Source: Caldivirga sp. MU80 (GTDB lineage Archaea; Thermoproteota; Thermoprotei; Thermoproteales; Thermocladiaceae). From it: 47,035 nucleotides of DNA. Position 1 is the first letter of the stretch. Every line of letters starts with the position of its first letter. Positions 1 to 7,674 of the stretch are shown here, piece by piece. Made by a program: the position numbers and the translations under genes. Location of the stretch: contig NZ_LCTF01000018.1 of NCBI RefSeq assembly GCF_001663375.1, forward strand, positions 1 through 47,035. The letters are read 5' to 3'. The notes beneath the pieces are model-generated. The model was not told the DNA's origin, ran no database searches, and worked only from the letters and a program-made list of their open reading frames with translations.

Positions 1-1315
1 ACCGTAAGTATAGGCAGGAGTATCCGGGCTTGCATGCTCACTTAGTAATCCAGGCGATTAGGCAAGCCTCTGAGGTTGCGGAATCATTCGTTAAAAGGGG
101 AATGAGGAGCTTGGTGAGCAAGCCCTACCCTGAGGTTAGGAGCGTCTCGATTAGGTTTACGGAGAAGGCATGGAGTTATGAGCAATTTATCCGCTCCATA
201 GTCCCGGTTAGGGTTGAGCTATCTCTACTTGGTGGGAGGAGGGAGGTTTGGATAAAGCCACATAAGCGTTTCTGGCTTTACTGGTGGAGGGTACTGAGAG
301 GAGAGGCTGAGCTTGCTAGGACGTTGATTGTTAAGCGTAGGTTGAATAGGTGGTATGCCGTATTCATCTTCGAGCTTAAGCCCAGGGAGGAAAAACCACA
401 ATCAGTCGTTGCATTCGATATTAATGAGAACACTGTTGCAGTGGGCAAGATCGACATTAAAACCACTGTGAGCAAGGTGACTGATTGGAATAGGCAATAC
501 GTAACGCCTGAACTCTACATGATTAGGACTGATTTCGGCAAGCTAGCCAGGAGGTATGAGGCGATTAGGAATGCAATTACCGAGAGGCTCAAGCCACTGT
601 ACGCATTACCGAATGGCAAGTATGTGGGTGTGACAAGCACTAGGGAGTTTAGGAAGCAAGTGAGGAGACTTAGGGAGAAGGATAGGAAGGTTGGTAGGGT
701 TAGGCATGTGGCTAACGAACTAACAAAAACACCGACGATAATTATAACAGAGGAGTTGGGAGATAATCCGCAGGAATCGATGATTAATGGGATTGGGAAG
801 GACGAGGTGAGGCATCGCATAAAGCAAACGCCGTTCAAGAGTATTGAGGAGGCTATCGAAGACAAGGCATTGGAGAGGGGTTCGAGGATATTCCACGTAT
901 CGGCGTACAGGAACAGTAGAGTGTGTCCAATTCATTTTACGAGGCTTGAGGGAACAGATGACTGGCACATCCTAAAATGCCCACTCGGGCATTACGTAGA
1001 TAGGGATTATGCATCCGTGATGAATATGATGTGGAAAACAACGCTAGAAGCATGGACAAAAGGCGTGTGGTGGGGTTTGAGGAAAAGGATGGATTGGGGA
1101 GAGTATGAGGACAGACACAATCCGCTTGTTCCATACGGAATCGTAATCCTCCTACAACGCATCATGAGGAACACAAGGGCCAGCCTAGAGAGAAGCCCCG
1201 CAATGCTGACCCGGGGCACTCCCATGAACCCAGCCAGAGGAGCCAATGAAGACTGGGCGAGGACACCACCCCACCCCAAGGCAACAACCACCCCTCAGAA
1301 CGGGGAGGAGGCCAG
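1..1315 (+). mobile_element. IS200/IS605-type element, tnpB only (right part)
   Basis: The right end is a hairpin CCCCTCAGAACGGGG at 1291-1305 followed by AGGAGGCCAG. The same layout closes the other elements of this window (16139, 27635, 29683, 38430). A scaffold-like stretch with CCCATGAACCCA (1221-1232) and GGGCGAGG (1255-1262) lies inside the tnpB 3' end and recurs in the second tnpB. No terminal inverted repeats or target duplications are expected for this family. The left end is outside the window. Confidence 0.75.
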
Positions 1316-1358
1316 CCAGTCCTCAACCCGCACAACCCTGTACCCAATCCTCCTGTAA
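3..1358 (+). CDS. tnpB: TnpB, RNA-guided nuclease of an IS200/IS605-type element (5' end outside window)
   Basis: The protein carries the RuvC-like triad of the TnpB family: Asp in VVAFDINEN (codon 417-419), Glu in IIITEELGD (codon 750-752) and a C-terminal Asp in YVDRDYASVMNM. The zinc-binding part is CPIH...CPLGH, so a His replaces one of the usual Cys. The first in-frame start is TTG at 30, but the frame stays open to base 3 and encodes KYRQEYPGLHAHL, which reads like the TnpB N-terminal domain, so the gene begins outside the window. No tnpA is present. TnpB proteins cut DNA with an omega-RNA made from the element's right end. Here the last 15 or so codons lie beyond that right end (1291-1315) and are read from the antisense of the neighbouring acetyltransferase gene, so the C-terminal tail is not ancestral. 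Family is certain; activity is unknown. Confidence 0.9.
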   Translation, partial: RKYRQEYPGLHAHLVIQAIRQASEVAESFVKRGMRSLVSKPYPEVRSVSIRFTEKAWSYEQFIRSIVPVRVELSLLGGRREVWIKPHKRFWLYWWRVLRGEAELARTLIVKRRLNRWYAVFIFELKPREEKPQSVVAFDINENTVAVGKIDIKTTVSKVTDWNRQYVTPELYMIRTDFGKLARRYEAIRNAITERLKPLYALPNGKYVGVTSTREFRKQVRRLREKDRKVGRVRHVANELTKTPTIIITEELGDNPQESMINGIGKDEVRHRIKQTPFKSIEEAIEDKALERGSRIFHVSAYRNSRVCPIHFTRLEGTDDWHILKCPLGHYVDRDYASVMNMMWKTTLEAWTKGVWWGLRKRMDWGEYEDRHNPLVPYGIVILLQRIMRNTRASLERSPAMLTRGTPMNPARGANEDWARTPPHPKATTTPQNGEEASQSSTRTTLYPILL

Positions 1359-2134
1359 ACCCTCACGGCCGGTTCATTATCCTCATCCACGTGTAACATG
1401 GCCATTGCACCGCTGGTTAAGGCGTCCCTAGTCACGGCGGCGGTAACTGCCTTACCTGCACCAATGCCCCTATACCTAGCCCTAGTGTAAACGTCCCCGA
1501 TAACCCAAACCTCAGGTAGCTTCAAGTACGTGGTGGCTATGGAGGCTAATTCACCGTTTACAAAGGCGCCGTAGTAGTGCCAGTGGGGTGATGCGAGCCT
1601 TAGTATGACCTCACCTGGGTTCAGTGGTGTACCCTGCTCGGCCTTAACCCTAGCCAGGTCAACGGCGTCATCAATGCTGAGTCTCCTCACCCCTATCAGC
1701 GGGTTCCTGTAATCCCTGAACACAGAGCCCCAACAGGCCATCGTTAAGAAGCGCCTATGCTTAACCGGACCCATTTCACCCAGCCTTTTGATCACAGCAC
1801 CCGTAATCTCACTGCTAGCCACCATATGCACCTCCAGGCATTCATCAGTGGGTATCAATCCCTCGACTCCATCCACCGAGCCGTATATGTGCACTGACGA
1901 GCACCCACGCCTCGGTCCCCATGCGGCGTGCCAAATTAGCACGAAGCCTGTAATGTCACTGCCGTTTATGTTTAGGTAGAATTCCGTTACCTCAGGGTAG
2001 TACATTAAGTCGTAGAATAGGTAAACGTAAGTGAGTGGGTTAGCTATGTAGTGTCTCTTAATCAATCTAATCAAGTCCATGTCTAGGTTGCTGTGGGTAC
2101 GCAGCACCACGGTCAATTCACCATTAATCATCAT
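1295..2134 (-). CDS. GNAT-family N-acetyltransferase
   Basis: The C-terminal half has the acetyl-CoA binding signature of GNAT enzymes: a V-x-x-V-Y/T strand (VWVIGDVYTRARYRG) followed by the R-x-x-G-x-G/A loop YRGIGAGKAVT, then NEPAVRVYRRIGYRVV. The N-terminal half is a second, degenerate GNAT-like region, so the fold may be a tandem type. The acceptor substrate cannot be told. An upstream ATG at 2161 is only about 18 bases from the TATA-like box at 2172-2185, too close for a transcript start, so ATG 2134 (or 2131) is preferred. The last residues, WLASSPF, are encoded by the right end of the tnpB element on the other strand, so the native C-terminus has been replaced by the insertion. The core fold looks complete. 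Confidence 0.8.
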   Translation of the reverse strand: MMINGELTVVLRTHSNLDMDLIRLIKRHYIANPLTYVYLFYDLMYYPEVTEFYLNINGSDITGFVLIWHAAWGPRRGCSSVHIYGSVDGVEGLIPTDECLEVHMVASSEITGAVIKRLGEMGPVKHRRFLTMACWGSVFRDYRNPLIGVRRLSIDDAVDLARVKAEQGTPLNPGEVILRLASPHWHYYGAFVNGELASIATTYLKLPEVWVIGDVYTRARYRGIGAGKAVTAAVTRDALTSGAMAMLHVDEDNEPAVRVYRRIGYRVVRVEDWLASSPF

Positions 2135-2171
2135 TAATGGGTGGTGAGTACCTCTGTGCATTAGCCATATT

Positions 2172-2197
2172 CTTATATTTAAAGCTTAATAAAAAGC
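2172..2197. promoter_or_regulatory. Shared divergent TATA region between GNAT and NAD kinase genes
   Basis: CTTATATTTAAAGC and, just after it, TTAATAAAAAG form AT-rich boxes readable as TATA elements on both strands. They sit 33-45 bases before the chosen starts at 2134 (minus) and 2224 (plus). This is inferred from position and composition only. Confidence 0.45.
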
Positions 2198-2223
2198 AGC
2201 TTTCACCTATAGCCCGAGTCGTC

Positions 2224-3204
2224 ATGAAGATTGCCATATTCACTAAGGATGGTGCATTGCCCAGGGAGCTGGGTAGGTTCAGTGGTGTCGATGTTTACCC
2301 AATAACAGCTAATGGGTTTACGGCGTCGGGCTACGACTTTATCGGCGTCCTCGGCACTGATAGGTTCATCCTAAGCGCTCTACATAAGTTGGCTGGTTTA
2401 GACAAACCCATAGTGACCATTGGTTACGGTGCCGGTTACCTTAACACAGTTGACGTCGCGAGCTTCAGTGAGTTAATAACTGGCCTAAGGAGGGGTAATT
2501 ATATGCTTGAGTCCATACCAACCTTAACCACGGGTCAAGGCTTCATAGCCGTCAATGACATTGTCATTGCCCCAGTAAGGAGTGCCACTTTGATGGAGTA
2601 CACCCTCATGATTAACAATGAGTTTGTCTGGAGGGACAGCGCCGACGGCTTGATAATAGCCACACCCATGGGTTCAACAGCCTACGCCCTAAGCGCTGGT
2701 GGTGTGCTGGTGTATGCTGGTTTGAGGGCATTTGAGGTTGTTCCCATTAACTCAACAAACATAGCCAGGGTCCCCTTGGTCGTTCCAGATGAGTCAAGGA
2801 TAGTCATAAATGATTTACTGTCGAGGAGTAGGATAGAGATTATCGCCGACGGCCTAGTAAGGAGGGGGGTAGGCTCCAGTAAGGTGACTGTGGTTAAGGG
2901 GCCTGATATCAAACTGGTTAGGTTATCGTTAGCAACTGCACTGGACCGTTACAGGAGGATTATAGAATCCCTAGTTAGTGACCTACCCCCAAGCGCTAAG
3001 CTCATACTCAAGGTTCTTGAGTATGAGGGTCCGTTAACGCCTAAGGAGATTATTGAGAAGACGCTGATACCGCAAAGGACAGTTAGGGCGTCACTTAGGC
3101 TACTGGTTAAGAGGGGTTTGGTTAATAGGCTAGTGGTGCCGAGGGGTAGTAGTAGGCTTGTTGTCTACGCCATTAGCAGTGGCACAAAGTTAGACATAAA
3201 ATAA
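2224..3204 (+). CDS. nadK: NAD kinase-like protein with C-terminal winged helix
   Basis: NAD kinase makes NADP from NAD. The diagnostic central block is clear at about residues 139-160: an Asp-Gly then ATPMGSTAYALSAGG, which binds the NAD ribose and adenine in this family, preceded by a conserved NE (INNEFVWRD). After about residue 255 comes a winged-helix segment (PLTPKEIIEKTLIPQRTVRA), unusual for NAD kinases, which suggests a fused DNA-binding or regulatory module. The usual GGDGT phosphate-donor motif is degenerate: the matching place reads VLGTDRFIL. Either the donor site has changed or the protein has another role. The longest frame starts at 2137, but MKIAIFTKDG at 2224 begins like other NAD kinases and fits the promoter. 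The gene is divergent from the acetyltransferase. Confidence 0.78.
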   Translation: MKIAIFTKDGALPRELGRFSGVDVYPITANGFTASGYDFIGVLGTDRFILSALHKLAGLDKPIVTIGYGAGYLNTVDVASFSELITGLRRGNYMLESIPTLTTGQGFIAVNDIVIAPVRSATLMEYTLMINNEFVWRDSADGLIIATPMGSTAYALSAGGVLVYAGLRAFEVVPINSTNIARVPLVVPDESRIVINDLLSRSRIEIIADGLVRRGVGSSKVTVVKGPDIKLVRLSLATALDRYRRIIESLVSDLPPSAKLILKVLEYEGPLTPKEIIEKTLIPQRTVRASLRLLVKRGLVNRLVVPRGSSRLVVYAISSGTKLDIK

Positions 3205-3279
3205 TATACTTGTATCATCAGTTAAAACTGCAGGGTGCGTTAAGAAAAAGACTTAATAACCACACCCCTTGGCGTAGGT

Positions 3280-4809
3280 GTGGTCATAGTAAGTGTAACC
3301 CCGGAGATAGGGTTGGATGATGGATACACTTACGCCGGTGGGTTAGGTGTGCTTGAGGCTGATAAGTTCTACGCCATGGCTAGGTTAAATAAGCCCTACG
3401 TGGTCATAACGCTACTCTACAATAATGGCTACGTTGACTACGTGTTCAGTAATGATAATAACCCTGTCCCAATGCCGCAGAGGCAGCCTAGGTCGTTCAT
3501 GAGTAAGTTGACTCCATCGGGGTATCTAAGGGTGGTCATGAAGGATACTGAGGTTTACGTTAAGATTCTTGAGTACAGACTCAACAACGCCAGGGTTGTT
3601 TTCCTAAGCCCCCAGTCGCCTAGGTGGGCCTATGAACTGGTGGATAGGCTGTACATTGAGAATGACCTTGAGAGTAAATTCTACAAGTACGTACTACTTG
3701 CTAAGGGGGCTGCCGAGTACATTAGGGCTAGGGTTGGTTTGAGGAATGTAGACGTCATTGACCTTCAGGAGGCCTACACCGCAATGTTACCCCTAGTCCT
3801 CCCACTACCACCTCAGAAATACAGGATGATAATACACACACCTGGCCCATGGGGCCATCCATCATTCCCAGCTGAATTATTCAGGAGGGAGTTCGGATAC
3901 AGGTTCTTCGAGGACCCAGTGATACTGACCGAGCTGGGCCTGTCCATGAGCGGTGAGGTTATTGTGGTATCAAGGAAGATGAGGGACGTGGTTTCAAGGG
4001 TCATCCCACACCACATGCATAAGGTTAGGGCAATAACGAACGGGGTTGACTCAGCCAGGTGGGTTGATGGTAGGGTGCTTAAGGCCTTCAACGAGGGTAA
4101 ACTAACCGTTGAGGGTTTGGCCAGCATTAAGCAGGAGATGGCTAAGGAGCTTGAATCATACCTATCAAGGTACAAGCCTGGCTTGAGGATAGGGGACTCA
4201 ATAACCATCGCCTGGATCAGGAGGCTGACCAGGTATAAGAGACCGGACTTCGTGGCGAGGTTCATTGAGGAGAACCCCCAGAGGGATGGCATTGTCTTCG
4301 TGCTTGGGGGTAAGACACATCCATACGATGAGTGGGGGTTGGCTATGATGAGGAGGTTCAGGGAGTTAGCCAATAGGTACAGTAATGTCGTTTACATACC
4401 TGACTACGATGTGGGCGTGGCCAAGTTCGTACTGCCTAGGATTAGGTTAATGCTGTTCACACCATTCCCAGGTTGGGAGGCCAGCGGCACATCATTCATG
4501 AAGACATCCATGAACGGCGCACCGACATTATCGTCAAGGGATGGAGCCGTACCCGAGCTAATCATGGATGGCGTGAACGGTTGGTTGTTTGGAATTGACG
4601 AGAGGTGCCTCATCGACATTGGTAGTGACCCAAGGGCCAATGATATTAATGAAAAGGAGTACGCCGAGTTCTCGTACAAACTCAACCAGATAATTCAACT
4701 GTATTACAATAACCGTGATGAGTATTGGAAAGTTGCAGTAAACGCAGTGAACACGTTCATGAATAAAGCCGATATAGTGGGAGTACTCAAACAGTATTAC
4801 AAATTCTAA
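3280..4809 (+). CDS. Short alpha-glucan phosphorylase-like glycosyltransferase (GT35-like)
   Basis: The N-terminus GYTYAGGLGVLEADKFYA matches the YAGGLGVLAGD start of archaeal and bacterial glucan phosphorylases. Near the end EASGTSFMKTSMNGAPTLSS (from residue 400) matches the phosphorylase block that holds the PLP lysine, here K408. RRLTRYKRPDFV and the RDGAVPEL stretch fit a GT-B fold. Phosphorylases release glucose 1-phosphate from storage glucan in the cytosol. At 509 residues the protein is much shorter than the classic 800-900 residue enzymes, so it could also be a related glycogen-synthase-type enzyme. GTG at 3280 lies about 26 bases after a TTAATAA box, consistent with a leaderless message. 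It stands alone, with no other storage-sugar gene adjacent. Confidence 0.72.
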   Translation: MVIVSVTPEIGLDDGYTYAGGLGVLEADKFYAMARLNKPYVVITLLYNNGYVDYVFSNDNNPVPMPQRQPRSFMSKLTPSGYLRVVMKDTEVYVKILEYRLNNARVVFLSPQSPRWAYELVDRLYIENDLESKFYKYVLLAKGAAEYIRARVGLRNVDVIDLQEAYTAMLPLVLPLPPQKYRMIIHTPGPWGHPSFPAELFRREFGYRFFEDPVILTELGLSMSGEVIVVSRKMRDVVSRVIPHHMHKVRAITNGVDSARWVDGRVLKAFNEGKLTVEGLASIKQEMAKELESYLSRYKPGLRIGDSITIAWIRRLTRYKRPDFVARFIEENPQRDGIVFVLGGKTHPYDEWGLAMMRRFRELANRYSNVVYIPDYDVGVAKFVLPRIRLMLFTPFPGWEASGTSFMKTSMNGAPTLSSRDGAVPELIMDGVNGWLFGIDERCLIDIGSDPRANDINEKEYAEFSYKLNQIIQLYYNNRDEYWKVAVNAVNTFMNKADIVGVLKQYYKF

Positions 4810-4894
4810 AGGCCCCTCATTAAGTGTCCTTTAATTCCATTGACTCCAGCTGCTGGAGCCCTGCATGGCCTTGGGTTAGAATGCATTATACCTG

Positions 4895-5446
4895 TTAGGG
4901 TGCCTTATGGTTATTCTTGTTTTTACCATTATTCACTATGATGTACTTCCCCTTATCGCTCTGTTTATGGTTATGGTACCTTAAGTTCACGGTTAGCTTA
5001 ATTAGCCTTGACCCACTTAGACACTCATTAATGGTGAACCTAACCACCTCGACAGGCGTTAACCCCCTCGCCACGCATATACCCAATTCACTGAATACGT
5101 TTCTCAATGTTTGCGAACAGACCTGAAGCCTGGGGCATCTTTCACATATTGAGCCGCATATTGACGATACCACGTAGAGTTCCCCATTTTGATGCAGTAG
5201 GGCGAAGTCCTTAATCGATATCGTGCAGTCCTTAACCTCAAATGAGGCGGCTAGCAGCGGGTTGGTGGTTAACCTGATGCTGCCCTTATCCACGGTTAAT
5301 ATACCCATCTTCTTGAGCTTCCTCAACCTGCGGTAGACTGGAGGTGTCTTATCCCCCTTAATAGCCCTGTTAATGTAGGCTAGGTCGGCTAAAATTTCAT
5401 CAAGTTCCCTATCACTCATAAGTATTATGTTAACTGATTTTTCCAT
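4895..5446 (-). CDS. Winged-helix-like protein with C-terminal Cys cluster, unknown role
   Basis: I do not recognise this gene as a named family. Residues about 10-65 look like a helix-turn-helix or winged helix (DELDEILADLAYI-like helices, then PPVYRRLRKLKKMGILTV with a basic recognition-like helix). A middle part carries CGSICERCPRLQVC, spaced C-x3-C-x2-C-x5-C, which could hold zinc or an iron-sulfur cluster. The tail is Asn/Lys rich and probably disordered. A DNA-binding sensor of metal or redox state is a reasonable inference, not shown. ATG at 5446 is about 26 bases after a CTTTAATT box on the minus strand. An inverted repeat at 5512-5537 lies upstream and could be its operator. Confidence 0.6.
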   Translation of the reverse strand: MEKSVNIILMSDRELDEILADLAYINRAIKGDKTPPVYRRLRKLKKMGILTVDKGSIRLTTNPLLAASFEVKDCTISIKDFALLHQNGELYVVSSICGSICERCPRLQVCSQTLRNVFSELGICVARGLTPVEVVRFTINECLSGSRLIKLTVNLRYHNHKQSDKGKYIIVNNGKNKNNHKAP

Positions 5447-5511
5447 AGGTAGTGTATTTCACAAGGGGAATTAAAGATGTGTGGGGGATGCAGAAAAAGC
5501 ACATGTTAAAT

Positions 5512-5537
5512 ATGTAGGTTAACCGTAGTACCTACAT
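5512..5537. repeat. Inverted repeat upstream of the Cys-cluster HTH gene
   Basis: ATGTAGGT at 5512-5519 and ACCTACAT at 5530-5537 are perfect 8-base arms with a 10-base spacer. The repeat lies between the end of the KsgA gene and the promoter of the HTH gene, both on the minus strand. It could be an operator for the HTH protein or a terminator hairpin for ksgA. There is no T-run to favour a terminator. Confidence 0.45.
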
Positions 5538-5549
5538 ACCATATATAAT

Positions 5550-6383
5550 CTAGGATGTGTTATTACCGATTACACCCATATCAACCAGGATTTTAGCCAA
5601 CTCTATAACATCCCCAGCTGCCAGGTCCCTAACCCTCTTATTAAGCAGGTGCCTCGGCACATTGGATTCACTTAACCCGTAGAAGTGCCTAAGAACCTTG
5701 ACTACCCTCCTATTAGGTTGAGTAAATATTTTACCGGTTAATGATTCAAGTACCTTAACATCACCACAGGGTTTGAGTAGTGGGGTTAATTCAACTATGG
5801 TTGAGTAGACCCTTGGCCTGGGCCAGAAGGCCCAGGGTGGAATATCCCTAATAACCCTTATTGAACTTAGGCATTGTGCAATAACGGAGAGCCTACCGTA
5901 ATCCCTCGAACTAGGCTTAGCTGTAAGCCTCTTGGCAACCTCCCTCTGGAGGGTTACTATTATCCTTCTGGCGCCGTAGCTGGTGAGCATCCTCAGTAGT
6001 AGTGGTGATGTGATGCTGTATGGGATGTTTGAAACCACTGTTAAGCCTGGGGGTGGGGTGTATGTTAAGGCATCGCATATGAATAGGTCAGCATAAATGG
6101 GCATTAACCCAAGGGTCCTGACGACCTTAACCATGGTGGGGTTCACGTCGCATGCGGAGACCCTCCTGGCGTACCTGGTTAAGTAATTGGTTAGGTAGCA
6201 TAACCCAAAGCCCACCTCAAACACATCATCGCCGCTGGTTAAACTGGCCACTTGGTTGAGGTAAGCTGGGTCAACCATGAAGTGCACGTCACCCCCAACC
6301 CTAACCCCAAGTCTCCCGGCTGCCTTAGCCAGCCTAATTAGCGTCCACTTATCAGCGGCGTAAAGGTCATTAACACCCAGCAC
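5550..6383 (-). CDS. ksgA: 16S rRNA dimethyladenosine transferase (KsgA/Dim1)
   Basis: It methylates two adjacent adenines near the 3' end of 16S rRNA during small-subunit maturation. The class I SAM site is visible: an HFMVDPAYLNQV entry helix (QhFL-like in the family), DDVFEVGFGLCYLT for the glycine loop, and the catalytic SNIPYSITSPLL, equivalent to the N-[LI]-P-[YF] motif. The C-terminal part (RPRVYSTIVELTPL and following) is the usual small helical domain. Length from GTG 6383 is 277 residues, normal for the family. The frame extends to 6503, but that would run into the opposite-strand HD gene, and a TTTAAAAG box at 6411-6420 sits correctly for 6383. Confidence 0.88.
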   Translation of the reverse strand: MLGVNDLYAADKWTLIRLAKAAGRLGVRVGGDVHFMVDPAYLNQVASLTSGDDVFEVGFGLCYLTNYLTRYARRVSACDVNPTMVKVVRTLGLMPIYADLFICDALTYTPPPGLTVVSNIPYSITSPLLLRMLTSYGARRIIVTLQREVAKRLTAKPSSRDYGRLSVIAQCLSSIRVIRDIPPWAFWPRPRVYSTIVELTPLLKPCGDVKVLESLTGKIFTQPNRRVVKVLRHFYGLSESNVPRHLLNKRVRDLAAGDVIELAKILVDMGVIGNNTS

Positions 6384-6393
6384 AGAGCCTATT

Positions 6394-6930
6394 GTGACTA
6401 ATCCATGGAGGCTTTTAAAGCTGGTGGATTCGTTAATGGGAATACCTAGGATAGGTTGGGTTAACGCTGGGGTTAGGGACCCTGAAACCGTTGCTGAGCA
6501 CACATTGCTGGTATCCTACATAGCGGCCTCGTTGGCTAAGGAAATGGGGCTTGATGCAGGTAAGGCAGCCCTACTGGCCCTAATACACGATGCAGCCGAG
6601 TCAGCCCTTGGTAATGCGTCGAGGGCTGTTAGGGATAGGGTTGGGTTAGGCAACTGGAGGGTGCTTGAGATGAGTGTACTCAGCGAGCTTGGGTTTGGGG
6701 AGGAGTTCAGCGAATACGCAGGGTTAAGCAGCCGGGAAGCCCTAGTGGTGGCCGTAAGCGACAAGTTGGCTACGTTAATCAGAGCATGCCAGTACGCCAA
6801 GCAGGGGTATGACGCGGCTGATTTAGTTAAGAATTACTTAAACGAGGTTAAGGAGTTACTGGGTAGGTTGGGGAATAGCGAGTTGAGTGGCTTGATTGAG
6901 GGGTACCTGGCCGACTGCGGGGATTACTAG
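6394..6930 (+). CDS. HD-domain phosphohydrolase, YfbR-type 5'-nucleotidase
   Basis: The protein has the metal-binding HD layout: PETVAEHTLLV gives the first His, ALIHDAAE the HD pair, and SDKLATLIRACQY the last Asp. The opening GIPRIGW...VRDPETVAEH is typical of the COG1896/YfbR group, which removes phosphate from deoxynucleoside 5'-monophosphates. The length of 178 residues is normal. ATG 6394 is kept because it supplies the first helix (WRLLKLVDSLM) found in this group, although its TATA box is weak. It is divergent from ksgA with about 10 bases between start codons, so each promoter must lie inside the other gene. It converges on the next gene with a 4-base overlap of stops. Confidence 0.8.
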   Translation: MTNPWRLLKLVDSLMGIPRIGWVNAGVRDPETVAEHTLLVSYIAASLAKEMGLDAGKAALLALIHDAAESALGNASRAVRDRVGLGNWRVLEMSVLSELGFGEEFSEYAGLSSREALVVAVSDKLATLIRACQYAKQGYDAADLVKNYLNEVKELLGRLGNSELSGLIEGYLADCGDY

Positions 6931-7553
6931 GAAACGGTCTTAACACCCTCAAAGGTAATGCCCTCCACGGTGGTTAAGTCGCCGCGGTAGAGGAAGCTTA
7001 CCTGCCTTAAAGCCGCCAGGTAGTCAAACCTGTTCAGGGCTGATACGGCGTCAATGGGGACGATGACCCTGTACCAGTTCAACGCAGCGCTACCGGCAGT
7101 GTGGAGCACGCATATGTTAGCCACGGTGCCCGTTATGACTAAGATATCAGCCTTAACGACGTGCCTAAGCACGTAATCAAGGTCTGTGCCGAAGAAGGCG
7201 TCGTACCTCCTCTTCCTAACCACAACATCATTAGGCTGGGGCTTAAGCTCCTCAACAACCTCCGCGCCCCAAGTATCAGCCACGCAGTGCTCACCCCAAA
7301 TCCTGAACTCTGGGTCATCCTTGAAGTGCCAGTCCTGGGTGTAGATAACCCTAGCCCCAGCCTCCCTAGCCTTCTTTAGAAGCCTAAGTATTGGTTCAAT
7401 GGTCTTCTCGGCGTCGGGTACGTAAAGCCTGCCATTCCTCCTAACGAAGTCGTTCTGCATATCCACGACAACCACAGCCGTCCTGGATGGATCCAAGGTA
7501 ACCCTCTCCTTAACCTCAATCTCCGGGGTTTCCACAACCTCCTTAATCCTCAT
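6927..7553 (-). CDS. pncA: Isochorismatase-family hydrolase, probable nicotinamidase
   Basis: The cysteine-hydrolase triad is present: Asp in VVVDMQNDFV, Lys in VVRKRRYDAFFGTDL, and Cys in GTVANICVLHTAG with the usual preceding cis-peptide region (TGTVAN). YTQDWH and EHCVADTWGAEV resemble the metal-site and substrate-loop parts of nicotinamidases, which convert nicotinamide to nicotinate for NAD salvage. Other amidases of this family share these motifs, so the substrate is likely but not certain. The length of 208 residues is ordinary. A TTTTAT box lies about 26-32 bases before ATG 7553. An NAD kinase-like gene is 4 kb away, but there is no operon link. Confidence 0.78.
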   Translation of the reverse strand: MRIKEVVETPEIEVKERVTLDPSRTAVVVVDMQNDFVRRNGRLYVPDAEKTIEPILRLLKKAREAGARVIYTQDWHFKDDPEFRIWGEHCVADTWGAEVVEELKPQPNDVVVRKRRYDAFFGTDLDYVLRHVVKADILVITGTVANICVLHTAGSAALNWYRVIVPIDAVSALNRFDYLAALRQVSFLYRGDLTTVEGITFEGVKTVS

Positions 7554-7674
7554 GGGTTAGGGGAGGCAAGCCCCCTTCATAAAACCTCTGCAGCATCCAC
7601 CTGCATGGCCCTGAACACGCCTCCACCTTAACTGGCGTGCAAAAACTGCACCCACACGGCATCGAGGGTTTGGC

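Noticed and set aside
1246-1431. Plus-strand frame overlapping the tnpB and acetyltransferase ends
   Set aside because: Pro/Arg-rich shadow frame spanning the element border; explained by tnpB and the minus-strand gene.
5550-6503. Full-length KsgA frame from ATG 6503
   Set aside because: It would add 40 unlike residues and overlap the HD gene head-on; GTG 6383 fits family length and a TATA box.
7554-7674. GGGGAGGCAAGCCCCC hairpin as another element end
   Set aside because: It lacks the CCCTTTAGGG-type hairpin and the GGTCA tail; it is a short local stem only.
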